This document shows, piece after piece, positions 27,386 to 35,488 of a stretch of 41,736 nucleotides of DNA. The notes beneath the pieces are model-generated. The model searched no databases and was not told where the DNA came from. It was given only the letters and a program-made list of their open reading frames with translations. Where the stretch lies: assembly GCA_947292085.1 (NCBI GenBank), contig CAMYPN010000005.1, positions 1 through 41,736 of the forward strand, written 5' to 3'. Every line of letters begins with the position of its first letter. Within the stretch, counting starts at the first letter, position 1. This stretch comes from an uncultured Gardnerella sp. GTDB lineage: Bacteria > Actinomycetota > Actinomycetes > Actinomycetales > Bifidobacteriaceae. A program made the position numbers and the translations under genes.

Positions 27386-29959
27386 TCACCTTCCTCTAGT
27401 TTTCATATAGTATCCAACACCTAGCAAAGCTGCTACAACAGCTATCACAACAATTCCTGCATATATAAGTACTTCTGAAGATAATGCAGATTTTTTGTGC
27501 GTCTGATAAGCAGAAATAGATTTAGAAACAGGCTCTTCGTTTATTACTAAATCATCTTCACTATCTGTAGAACTATTAGTTTCTTGGTTATCTGAACTAT
27601 CACCATCATCTGCAGATTTCGTAGATTCTTCAGTTCTTATTTCACTATTTTCATTAGCGTCTTTCTTTGCAGCATCCTTCTTCTCTGCCTCTTTTTTTGC
27701 AGCGTTTTTCTTTAGCGTGCTTTTCTTATCAGTACTCTTATTGTCTTCACCGTTCTTATCTTGTTTATCTTTTTGTTTATCTTTTTGTTCATCTTCTTTC
27801 TTATCTTTCTTACCTTTTTTACCTTTTTTACCTTTCTTATCTCGTTTATCTATAGTAGAAACGGCAATATTTTTATATTCAGAAGTAGTAACATTACCAG
27901 CGCGATCGCAAGCTTCAATCTTCACATTATGTTTCTTATCATCGGCCTTAAGAGTGTGAGAAAAAGAAGTAGCAGAAGCATTTTTATCTGACCACTGTCG
28001 AACCAACTTCCCATCTATACTAAGCTTCACAGATTGTAAACCCATATTATCTTTCGCATTCATTCGCAGTACACGACCCTCACCTTCCTCCTGATACGAC
28101 GTATTATCTTTCAGATTGAGAATGCTTACAGTTGGAGCTGCTGAGTCTACAGAAAAACTTAAGGATGCTGACTTAGCATCAGTTGCTCCACTTTTTACTA
28201 AATTATCGTTCGACGAATAATGACCAGCATTATCTATAGAAGAAACTCTTACATGATACGACGCATTTTTCTGAAAATTTTTCGCAGGAATCTTATAAAT
28301 TCTGCGATACCAGCCATTCTCTCTATTAGTTGTAACTGAAAAATCTTTAGAATCTAAAGCCTTAAAATGCCCATCTTGTATTAACGAGACAGTTGGAGCA
28401 TCGCGCCAACCACTAGGATTAATCTCTTCAATATAAACACTTGGGGCGCTTTTTACATTATGATTATTCAACGAAGTGGTTGGAGAATCAAAACTGTAAA
28501 TTGATCCTCCTCTGTTTACAGAAAAACTTAAATTACCTTGCGCAGAGTTGCCAGCTAAATCTTGAGCGCTCCATTGCAAAGTATAAAAATCATCATCAGC
28601 AGTACTACGACTTAAATTCCCGTATTTTACACAAACATTTCCGTCATTTTGAGTTACTACAGGCTTTGCGAGCGCAGTATGCTTTGAGGCGCGCAAACTG
28701 TACTTTATGCTTGAAGAATCAAGTAGTGAATCTTTGAAAATTATTTCTGGTTCTACTTTTCCAGCATAAGATCCCGAATTACGAACTCCTATAACTTCTA
28801 CTTTTGGAGCTGTAGTGTCTATAACAAACTCATCTTTTATTGGTTCAGACATATTACCTGATAAATCTTGTACAGAATACACTGCTTTCCATTGCGCATC
28901 TTTATTAAAATCCACATCTGTATACCAAGTATTCTTCTCAGTTGAACTGTTAGTGAATTTATCTGGAGTAATATTAAACGGTTTATTATCTGCCATGATT
29001 ATTGCAATAGGAATATCACTATGCGAGTATTGCAAGAACGCGAAATTTGCTTCATTAACTGTTATACGAGCATGCATATAAGTTCTGTAGTATTTGTCGT
29101 GCTTTGCAGCAGAATTAGCATATTTAACGCTTATTATTGGCTCCGTATAGTCAACAATAACAATATGAGGTAAAGCAGTACCGTCAGTGGAAATAAAATT
29201 AATTTTAGGATTTACAAAGCGAACAGGCTTTTGCACATACGATACAGATTTAACTAAATTCTTATTTACTTCGTAAAGCGACTTTAACGATAAAATCTGC
29301 TTATTTTCTTGGTTTTTCTGCGAATTTTTATACAATGTATCAACTTTAATTGAGATTGTATCAAAATCATATATTGTTTCACGATTAAGCGGTACAACAG
29401 CAAAGCCAGCTAACGGATTACTTTGGTAGTAAAAATTAGTACTTTCTTTCAATATACCGTTGCTTACCAGCTTTTCTCCATTTCGAGAAACACGATAAGT
29501 TTTCATACTCACTTCAACGCTACGAATTAATTTAGCAGCGTTAATATCGAAACCTCCTATATTAACGCGCACAACAATAGGTTTATTTGTAAAACCGTAG
29601 TTGTTAACACTATGAACTAATGATTTATTCGAAACTAAAACTACATCTTTTACAAAAAGTCCGTTAGGCTTACGAGTTTGACTTTCATTAGATTTATCGC
29701 GTTTCCTTGCATCTTTTCTATTTACTCTATTCACCGCAGAGTAAACAGTGTGCTGTTGAACAGAATAAGACCTAGTAGTCTTTGCACTACCACGCTCATT
29801 TATATTGCACAGCACACTCAAACCAACAGACACAAAAACAACGAATACTAGCATTCGCATTGTGAGCATAATTATGTTCTTTTTACGCTCACTTTGCTTT
29901 CTTTGCATATGCTGATTTCGTCTATTATTAGACTGCTTGCATTTGTTATTTGAAACCAT
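27386..29959 (-). CDS. Ig-like surface protein, membrane-anchored at both ends of its exported part
   Basis: An 857-residue protein. A strongly basic N-terminus precedes a hydrophobic signal/anchor (about residues 31-50). Several Ig-like modules follow, seen from repeated 'DTTAPKV/DSAAPTV' and 'DLSGNxS/DLAGNS/DRAGNVT' segments as in bacterial Ig-like (Big/HYR-type) domains. A Lys-rich stretch of G-K-K repeats (about 690-770) and an acidic Ser/Asp stretch come next. The protein ends with a helix (about 828-850) and KTRGR. No LPXTG is present before the helix, so it appears held by the membrane rather than by sortase. ATG 29959 follows GGGGG. It lies 85 bp downstream of the kinase-like gene. 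Confidence 0.8.
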   Translation of the reverse strand: MVSNNKCKQSNNRRNQHMQRKQSERKKNIIMLTMRMLVFVVFVSVGLSVLCNINERGSAKTTRSYSVQQHTVYSAVNRVNRKDARKRDKSNESQTRKPNGLFVKDVVLVSNKSLVHSVNNYGFTNKPIVVRVNIGGFDINAAKLIRSVEVSMKTYRVSRNGEKLVSNGILKESTNFYYQSNPLAGFAVVPLNRETIYDFDTISIKVDTLYKNSQKNQENKQILSLKSLYEVNKNLVKSVSYVQKPVRFVNPKINFISTDGTALPHIVIVDYTEPIISVKYANSAAKHDKYYRTYMHARITVNEANFAFLQYSHSDIPIAIIMADNKPFNITPDKFTNSSTEKNTWYTDVDFNKDAQWKAVYSVQDLSGNMSEPIKDEFVIDTTAPKVEVIGVRNSGSYAGKVEPEIIFKDSLLDSSSIKYSLRASKHTALAKPVVTQNDGNVCVKYGNLSRSTADDDFYTLQWSAQDLAGNSAQGNLSFSVNRGGSIYSFDSPTTSLNNHNVKSAPSVYIEEINPSGWRDAPTVSLIQDGHFKALDSKDFSVTTNRENGWYRRIYKIPAKNFQKNASYHVRVSSIDNAGHYSSNDNLVKSGATDAKSASLSFSVDSAAPTVSILNLKDNTSYQEEGEGRVLRMNAKDNMGLQSVKLSIDGKLVRQWSDKNASATSFSHTLKADDKKHNVKIEACDRAGNVTTSEYKNIAVSTIDKRDKKGKKGKKGKKDKKEDEQKDKQKDKQDKNGEDNKSTDKKSTLKKNAAKKEAEKKDAAKKDANENSEIRTEESTKSADDGDSSDNQETNSSTDSEDDLVINEEPVSKSISAYQTHKKSALSSEVLIYAGIVVIAVVAALLGVGYYMKTRGR

Positions 29960-30044
29960 GATTCCCCCTTTTTTATTCGAACAAATATCTTATTTTTTTA
30001 CATATTTGCTCGTTTTATATCCCCAATTTTTTAATTATTAAAAG

Positions 30045-31634
30045 TTAAGTTAGTGTAGTTTGTACATACTGTTTAACAGCATTTTCTATATCCAAAATAT
30101 GCTGCTTTCGTTTCATACATTCTTCATTTGTTACATTTGTTTCGCGAGCGCAGCTTACTGCGTTATTCACTAATTCCAAAACTTTTTGTGAACTAATTCC
30201 ACTCCACTTAAATGCAGGTGCCCAAGATTGCACAGATTCCATAACAAGTTCGCTGGAATCTAAACGAATCATATCGTTATTATTTTCTTCCGATAATTTA
30301 AGAAGTGAGCTAATTTTTTCAATATAATCTACATAGTATGAGGAGTTATTATTACTATCCGTATTATTAAGTAGCGAATATAAATCTGCCACTTCGCAAT
30401 ACAGTGTTATTTTTGATTTAATATCTTCTGCAGCATTAGAATCTTTTTCACTATTTTTTGCTTCCTCCATCCATACGGAAGCAACATTGATTCTTGACTG
30501 TCTTTCCTCATCCAATACTTCACCAGAAAATCCAGCAAAGTAATACCAGTAGGCTTGACCAACTGCATAAGTAAAGCGCGTCCAACCGTCAGCATTCTTT
30601 CGCATTAATGGCTCATAGTCAGCCATAATTCCCATAAACGACTGTTCTTCCGCAGAATCCCAACGTTTATCTGCAATCTGATATTTCAGAAGCTGTAATA
30701 GCGGTTCTGGAGAAATCTTAGCAATCTCATGTTTTTTTAACATACTCTTCTGCAAATTCATCGAACGCTCAACATATGAAAACACTTTATTAGCATTGCC
30801 AGTTTTTCTTATTTCTCTTAAGCATGCTCTATAAGAGGTTCTTACATCTTCATTATCTAAAGCACATAATTTGTCATCAGAAATCATTTGAGCTTGTACG
30901 CTATGTTCACTATTTGCAATATTTTTCGAAGCAGTCTTATTAGCGGCTCCTCTACTTTCTGCTCCGCAAGATCGCAAAAAATGCAGTGACATAATAAAAC
31001 ACGCAACAAGAGCAAGCATTGAGCAAATTACTACAGCAGTGCGCTTGGCTAGAATCTCTCCGCTTTCTGCATAAATATTATTAGATTCATATAAATGTGC
31101 AGATTTTTGTTTACGAGCAAAAAATCCAGTAAATTTGTTAACAGTGTTTCCATGCTTTGCACGTAAGCTATTACGGTTGATTGAATCCGAACGCGTTTCC
31201 TTAGCTCTGCATAAAACTCCGTAATTATTTTTTACGGCTTTAGTATTATTATCTGCATTTAATTCCTCAGAACTTGCAGAAATATTCTGCAATCCGTCTG
31301 CTTTAAGTAAACAAGAACGCAAAGCTATTGCTGCAATTTCATGATTTCGATATTGATCTATAGAATCGCACAGATACTCGCTAACTAGATAAGCATTACC
31401 GTTTTCTTCAACAACATCGACAATATTTGGAAAAGATAAATACTGTACTTTATGTAAAGCGTTTAGTATGCTATTTCGACGCAAAAACAGTTTATTACGA
31501 TCATCTTGCGTAAGTGGAAATAATGCTACAAGAACACGCTTTTTGCGAGATATTGTATCTGAAGCAAGAAAAACAGCAGCATCATCTGAAAAAAGTTGCC
31601 CTAGCAACTGATATCTACCTGATACCAAAGCCAT
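30045..31634 (-). CDS. Membrane protein with a lone, degenerate protein-kinase N-lobe
   Basis: A 529-residue protein. The first 95 residues align by eye with the N-lobe of Ser/Thr kinases: GRYQLLGQL at the start, NIVDVVEENGNAYLVSEYL like the hinge. However, the Gly-loop reads FSDDAAVF and the VAxK lysine is missing (VLVALF). No catalytic lobe (HRD, DFG) follows. Instead there is a polar linker, one transmembrane helix (about 200-220) and a 300-residue, mostly helical extracytoplasmic domain that could contain TPR-like repeats. ATG 31634 follows GGGGAGG and is preferred over GTG 31643. It probably acts as a sensor or scaffold with the Ig-like protein downstream. Confidence 0.78.
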   Translation of the reverse strand: MALVSGRYQLLGQLFSDDAAVFLASDTISRKKRVLVALFPLTQDDRNKLFLRRNSILNALHKVQYLSFPNIVDVVEENGNAYLVSEYLCDSIDQYRNHEIAAIALRSCLLKADGLQNISASSEELNADNNTKAVKNNYGVLCRAKETRSDSINRNSLRAKHGNTVNKFTGFFARKQKSAHLYESNNIYAESGEILAKRTAVVICSMLALVACFIMSLHFLRSCGAESRGAANKTASKNIANSEHSVQAQMISDDKLCALDNEDVRTSYRACLREIRKTGNANKVFSYVERSMNLQKSMLKKHEIAKISPEPLLQLLKYQIADKRWDSAEEQSFMGIMADYEPLMRKNADGWTRFTYAVGQAYWYYFAGFSGEVLDEERQSRINVASVWMEEAKNSEKDSNAAEDIKSKITLYCEVADLYSLLNNTDSNNNSSYYVDYIEKISSLLKLSEENNNDMIRLDSSELVMESVQSWAPAFKWSGISSQKVLELVNNAVSCARETNVTNEECMKRKQHILDIENAVKQYVQTTLT

Positions 31635-31791
31635 ACTAAACACCTCCCCAATTACGCGTTAAGCACAATTATTTTTAAAATACTTAAGTTAACTAAAAGT
31701 TTTTAAACGTTTTTGATTAGCAAAACTTACGTAAAACTAATAGTTGCGACCACTTTACACAATAAAAAATTTTAAAAAAAGATTTTTTCAA

Positions 31792-31805
31792 CATTGTGGA
31801 TACAG
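31792..31805 (-). promoter_or_regulatory. CTGTATCCACAATG motif, copy 3
   Basis: An exact copy of the 14-bp motif at 2252 and 13334, oriented toward the kinase-like gene and 157 bp before its start. The rest of the 31635-31954 gap is AT-rich and holds the murA terminator and a short repeat of CTCTAGTAGAAAA; no gene is seen. Confidence 0.5.
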
Positions 31806-31865
31806 GCTTAACAAACCCTAGAAAAATAAGGATTTTAGTATGTTAATAAGTTAAATTTAATAAAA

Positions 31866-31896
31866 AAGGCGCTGAAACGTAAAGTCCCAGCGCCTT
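31866..31896 (-). terminator. Terminator after murA
   Basis: AAGGCGCTG/CAGCGCCTT arms with a 13-base loop are followed on the minus strand by TTTTTATT. Confidence 0.9.
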
Positions 31897-31954
31897 AAAA
31901 ACTCTAGTAGAAAAACTCTAGTAGAAAACTATAGAAAAATTATTAAAAATAAAA

Positions 31955-33316
31955 CTAATCTATATCAGCTCCCAAAGCCAGAAGTTTTCCACGAAAATCT
32001 GCATAACCGCGATCGATTAACGAAATACCGTGAACATTAGAAGGACCTTTAGCCGTTAAAGCAGCAATCAAATGACTAAAACCACCTCGCAAATCTGGTA
32101 CGTCAATATCTTGTCCAGTAAGCGGAGTCGGCCCAAAAATAACAGCAGAATGTTTATAATTGCGCTGCTGAAAACGGCATGGAAGAGAACCTAAGCACTC
32201 ACGATACAACTGAACCATAGCACCCATCTGCACAAGAGGCTTAGTAAAACCGAAACGGTTCTCGTAAACAGTTTCGTGCACAATACTCAAACCTTTAGCC
32301 TGAGTTAGAGCAACAACAAGCGGCTGCTGCCAATCTGTCATAAACCCAGGATGAACATCTGTTTCAATAGCAACAGGATGTAAATCTCCACCTGGATGCC
32401 AGAAACGTATTCCTTTATCCGTAACGTCGAACTTTCCACCAACTTTGCGGAACACATTCAAAAAAGTCATCATTTCAGGCTGTGTAGCACCCTTAATAAA
32501 CACGTCACCGTGAGTAGCTAAAGCTGCAGAAGCCCAAGATGCCGCTTCTATCCTATCTGTTAAAGCAGTATGAGTGTATCCTTGAAGCTCTTTAACACCC
32601 TCAATTCTGAAGGTCCTATCAACATCAACCGAGATAATAGCTCCCATTTTTTGCAAAACAGCAACCAAATCCATAATCTCAGGTTCAATAGCAGCACCTG
32701 AAAGTTCCGTACGACCTTCTGCTAAAACTGCAGCAAGTAGCGTCTGCTCAGTAGCACCAACAGACGGATAAGGTAAATGAATCTTAGTACCATGCAAACC
32801 ATTAGGAGCAGTAATATGAATACCATCTTCATGATCTTTATCTACATTTGCTCCAAGTTTTCGAAGAGTTTCAAGATGAAAATCGATTGGACGGCCACCA
32901 ATATTACATCCTCCAAGCGCAGGAATAAAAGCTTCACCCAGCCTGTGGAGAAGAGGACCCGAGAAAAGAATAGGTATTCTTGAAGATCCAGAAAGCGTAT
33001 CAACGTCCGCAACATCAGCTAGCTGCACTCTACTAGCGTCAATAGTAACAACGCCTTCAGCTCCATTTACTTCAACGCCAACCCCATGCAAACGCAATAA
33101 GTCAGAAACCACGTGTACATCACGAATTTCAGGAACATTATTTAGTACGGACTTACCAGGAGCAAGAAGAGCAGCAACCATCGCTTTACTCACAAAATTC
33201 TTAGCTCCTCGCACTTTAATAGTGCCATTTAGCGGCTTTCCGCCTTCTACATGCAACACATCCTCATCATTGATACCAGTGTTGCTATTATGCTCAGACG
33301 TATTCTGTGCGGACAC
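31955..33316 (-). CDS. murA: UDP-N-acetylglucosamine 1-carboxyvinyltransferase
   Basis: A 453-residue enzyme for the first committed step of peptidoglycan synthesis: transfer of enolpyruvate from PEP to UDP-GlcNAc. Seen are the RGAKN substrate site (Lys39, Asn40), the active-site loop GGCNIGGRPIDFH with Cys137, and the DLRGG C-terminal block. The cysteine, the fosfomycin target, is retained; many mycobacterial MurA have Asp there. An N-terminal extension of about 20 residues is polar. GTG 33316 follows AGAGG. It lies 90 bp downstream of the metallophosphoesterase. Confidence 0.95.
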   Translation of the reverse strand: MSAQNTSEHNSNTGINDEDVLHVEGGKPLNGTIKVRGAKNFVSKAMVAALLAPGKSVLNNVPEIRDVHVVSDLLRLHGVGVEVNGAEGVVTIDASRVQLADVADVDTLSGSSRIPILFSGPLLHRLGEAFIPALGGCNIGGRPIDFHLETLRKLGANVDKDHEDGIHITAPNGLHGTKIHLPYPSVGATEQTLLAAVLAEGRTELSGAAIEPEIMDLVAVLQKMGAIISVDVDRTFRIEGVKELQGYTHTALTDRIEAASWASAALATHGDVFIKGATQPEMMTFLNVFRKVGGKFDVTDKGIRFWHPGGDLHPVAIETDVHPGFMTDWQQPLVVALTQAKGLSIVHETVYENRFGFTKPLVQMGAMVQLYRECLGSLPCRFQQRNYKHSAVIFGPTPLTGQDIDVPDLRGGFSHLIAALTAKGPSNVHGISLIDRGYADFRGKLLALGADID

Positions 33317-33406
33317 ACTTACCTCTTTCGTTCACACTTCACAAACTATCACTATCATACTGTAAGAGTTGCCAAAATGCTTGTAACCCTCAATTAGAAC
33401 ATAGTT

Positions 33407-34726
33407 TTAATAACGTGAAGATTTATTACGCCAATGATGGACGATGCGAGCCAAAAGTGAAGGCTTACGCAATAAATCGACCTCAGGAAGCTCATGCTCA
33501 GATTCTGCAGTAAGACCATAAGTATAAGGTTTTTTAGAAGAAGATTTTCCCACTAAATCGCCAAATTCAAGCATTTGCGTACGAGGCTCAAATGGGTGAC
33601 GGATATCAAATTCGAGAAGTCGTACCCCTCTTTTTGCAGGTTCCGGACCATAAGATCCAAAACCGCATGTGGCAGTAGCGACAAACAGAATACCATCTTT
33701 ATTAACTTTTCCAGCAAAAGCGTTCCTGTGATCGTGTCCTGCTATAACAGCGAATGTTTCAGAATTTGAAAGAATATCAAACTCACCACTGTCTTCATCT
33801 GGACAGCTAATACCTTCCCCAAGGTATCCATCTGGCAAAACTTTAGACTCATCCAAAGCATAATAGTGCTCACTAAACTTACGATACCCTTCAATCGCAT
33901 GTTCTTGAGCCGCAAACTCTTTCGGAACCTCACGCATAAGATCGTAATACTGAGGAAGTGGAAAATGCTGAAAAACGCACAGAGGTGAATTAACTAAAGT
34001 TGGTAATTTCTCAAGGAAATTAAGTGCTTTTTTAGACGGAGAACCATACCCACCTTCAATTGCGTAATCTCCAGAATCAACTAAAACTAGCGCAAAAACG
34101 TTACGTTCCTGCTGCACATCCATAACAGGCAATGCAAAAGTACCTGGTTCGCACGGAACAGCTAACTGTTTTGGCAGAATAGAATTAACGCATTGTACAG
34201 TACCAAAACTTTCTTCATGAACTGCACTTTTGTTCATACAACAAGAATATTCTTGATACAAGCTATCAAGTTCAGAATTGCTAAGACCACACTGAAAATC
34301 ATGATTACCATAAGTGACAACCCATGGAATATTACGTTTTTCTAGAGGCTCTACCATGCGCGAAATATGAGATTTAACCTGCGAAATAAGATTCTCTTTG
34401 TCTTTAGAATTTATAGAATACGTAATTTCGCTGCTGCCGTTTTCTTTTTGAACGTTACGACGGCGGAAAGTGCGTGAAAAATCTTTTTCGTAACCAGCAA
34501 TTTGATTACCTGTAAAAATCACTATATCTGGGCGCACTGCATCACAGGCCGCACTTATAAGACTGATTGTGTCTTTAGAAATATGCGCTACATCCTGTAC
34601 GTCTGCACACTGCAGCACACGAAACTTTCCAGAAAGGTGAAATTGTAATCTCCCTAAACGTGCTGAAATTGACGAAGGTAGTGTGGAAGTTGCATTATCA
34701 ACTTCAGACTGTGCAGAATCTGTCAT
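33407..34726 (-). CDS. Calcineurin-like metallophosphoesterase with altered metal motifs
   Basis: A 439-residue protein resembling the Dcr2/YkuE-like branch of metallophosphoesterases, with 'GKFRVLQCADVQD' near residue 33. The metal motifs are: I, Asp42-Val-Gln44 (DxQ instead of DxH); II, Thr-Gly73-Asn74 (GN instead of GD); III, GNHD at 140-143; and a later GHDHRNAF. The missing bridging Asp in motif II could change activity, although DxQ is known in ADP-ribose/CDP-alcohol phosphatases. No signal peptide is seen. It precedes murA on the same strand. Confidence 0.85.
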   Translation of the reverse strand: MTDSAQSEVDNATSTLPSSISARLGRLQFHLSGKFRVLQCADVQDVAHISKDTISLISAACDAVRPDIVIFTGNQIAGYEKDFSRTFRRRNVQKENGSSEITYSINSKDKENLISQVKSHISRMVEPLEKRNIPWVVTYGNHDFQCGLSNSELDSLYQEYSCCMNKSAVHEESFGTVQCVNSILPKQLAVPCEPGTFALPVMDVQQERNVFALVLVDSGDYAIEGGYGSPSKKALNFLEKLPTLVNSPLCVFQHFPLPQYYDLMREVPKEFAAQEHAIEGYRKFSEHYYALDESKVLPDGYLGEGISCPDEDSGEFDILSNSETFAVIAGHDHRNAFAGKVNKDGILFVATATCGFGSYGPEPAKRGVRLLEFDIRHPFEPRTQMLEFGDLVGKSSSKKPYTYGLTAESEHELPEVDLLRKPSLLARIVHHWRNKSSRY

Positions 34727-34890
34727 ACTTCAAGCATACGGCACATGCACTTAGTATGTAACCGCAAAACTCATAAGCATTTTGAGAAAAATTGTACAAA
34801 GCTTCAAAAACAGTAAAAATATTTGAAATTTACAGAAAACTCACAGGAAACAACATACTTACCTTAAGAATCATATGTTTAAAATAGAGA

Positions 34891-34989
34891 CATCAACGAA
34901 AGAAACTATCGCAAAAGATAGTTTGGTTTAGATAATTAAACTTCTCTTCTTCTCTTCTCTCTAACCCCGGTCTTGAACCGGGGTTTTTG
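34891..34989 (+). ncRNA. Candidate stand-alone small RNA with pyrimidine-rich tract
   Basis: A plus-strand unit of about 100 nt lies between the phosphoesterase (divergent) and tRNA genes on the opposite strand. In order: a -10-like TAAAAT (34880-34885), hairpin AAACTATC-GCAAAA-GATAGTTT (34903-34924), small hairpin GTTTA/TAAAC (34926-34941), an unbroken 22-nt C/T tract (34941-34962), then a strong AACCCCGG/CCGGGGTT terminator with T run (34963-34988). No plus-strand gene follows, so it is not a leader. The layout is that of a trans-acting sRNA whose CU tract could pair with purine-rich ribosome sites. The 5' end is approximate and the -35 box is poor. Confidence 0.6.
34963..34988 (+). terminator. 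Intrinsic terminator of the candidate small RNA
   Basis: An 8-bp GC-rich stem with a seven-base loop is followed by five T on the plus strand. On the minus strand it is followed by purines, so it works in one direction only and does not serve the tRNA genes. Confidence 0.9.
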
Positions 34990-35082
34990 ATTTCTAATCC
35001 TAATTATTGATTTCTAATCAGATTTAATTCCCAAAATCGGGTAAGTAGCATAACGGACTATATGCCAAAATAACACAAATAA

Positions 35083-35109
35083 CAAAAAAGCCCTCGTTCT
35101 ACGAGAGCT
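35083..35109 (-). terminator. Terminator after tRNA-Gln
   Basis: AGCTCTCGT-AGA-ACGAGGGCT (minus strand) with one G-U pair is followed by TTTTTTG, just downstream of tRNA-Gln. Confidence 0.88.
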
Positions 35110-35114
35110 ATTCG

Positions 35115-35186
35115 CTGGGGTACCTGGACTCGAACCAAGAATGGATGAACCAGAATCACCTGTGTTGCCAATTACACCATACCCCA
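35115..35186 (-). tRNA. tRNA-Gln (anticodon CTG)
   Basis: A 72-nt tRNA with acceptor TGGGGTA/TACCCCA, discriminator G and anticodon loop TTCTGGT carrying CTG. The weak U1-A72 pair is typical of glutamine tRNAs. It lies 40 bp downstream of tRNA-Glu. CCA is not encoded. Confidence 0.93.
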
Positions 35187-35226
35187 ATTGGCAGGCTTCG
35201 CGGCTCTTGGAACCGTTCCGTCTTTG

Positions 35227-35299
35227 TACCCCCGACCGGATTTGAACCGGTGTTGGCGCCGTGAGAGGGCGTAGTCCTAGACCGCTAGACGACGGGGGC
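35227..35299 (-). tRNA. tRNA-Glu (anticodon CTC)
   Basis: A 73-nt tRNA with acceptor GCCCCCG/CGGGGGT and an anticodon loop carrying CTC, reading GAG. It lies downstream of gltX, which charges it, with a terminator between. Confidence 0.93.
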
Positions 35300-35412
35300 T
35301 TTCATTTATCAGCTACGCCTCTTGACGCAACAAATGACGACTTTACAACATAACAGCTCAACACGCAACCGCGGCGTGTCGAAAATATATTAAAAGTAGC
35401 AGAAAACAAATA

Positions 35413-35450
35413 AAAAGCGGAAATATAGCATTTAACTACATCCCCGCTTT
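35413..35450 (-). terminator. Terminator after gltX
   Basis: AAAGCGG/CCGCTTT arms with a long AT-rich loop are followed on the minus strand by TTTTATTTG. It lies about 40 bp past the gltX stop. Confidence 0.75.
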
Positions 35451-35488
35451 ATACAAAATCTACTTAAGATTTAAAAGCTATTTGCGAT

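Noticed and set aside
34875..34931. 18-codon open frame (MFKIETSTKETIAKDSLV) at the 5' side of the small-RNA unit
   Set aside because: There is no clear ribosome site, it overlaps the -10-like box and first hairpin, and no gene follows for it to regulate. It could be reconsidered if the transcript begins further upstream.
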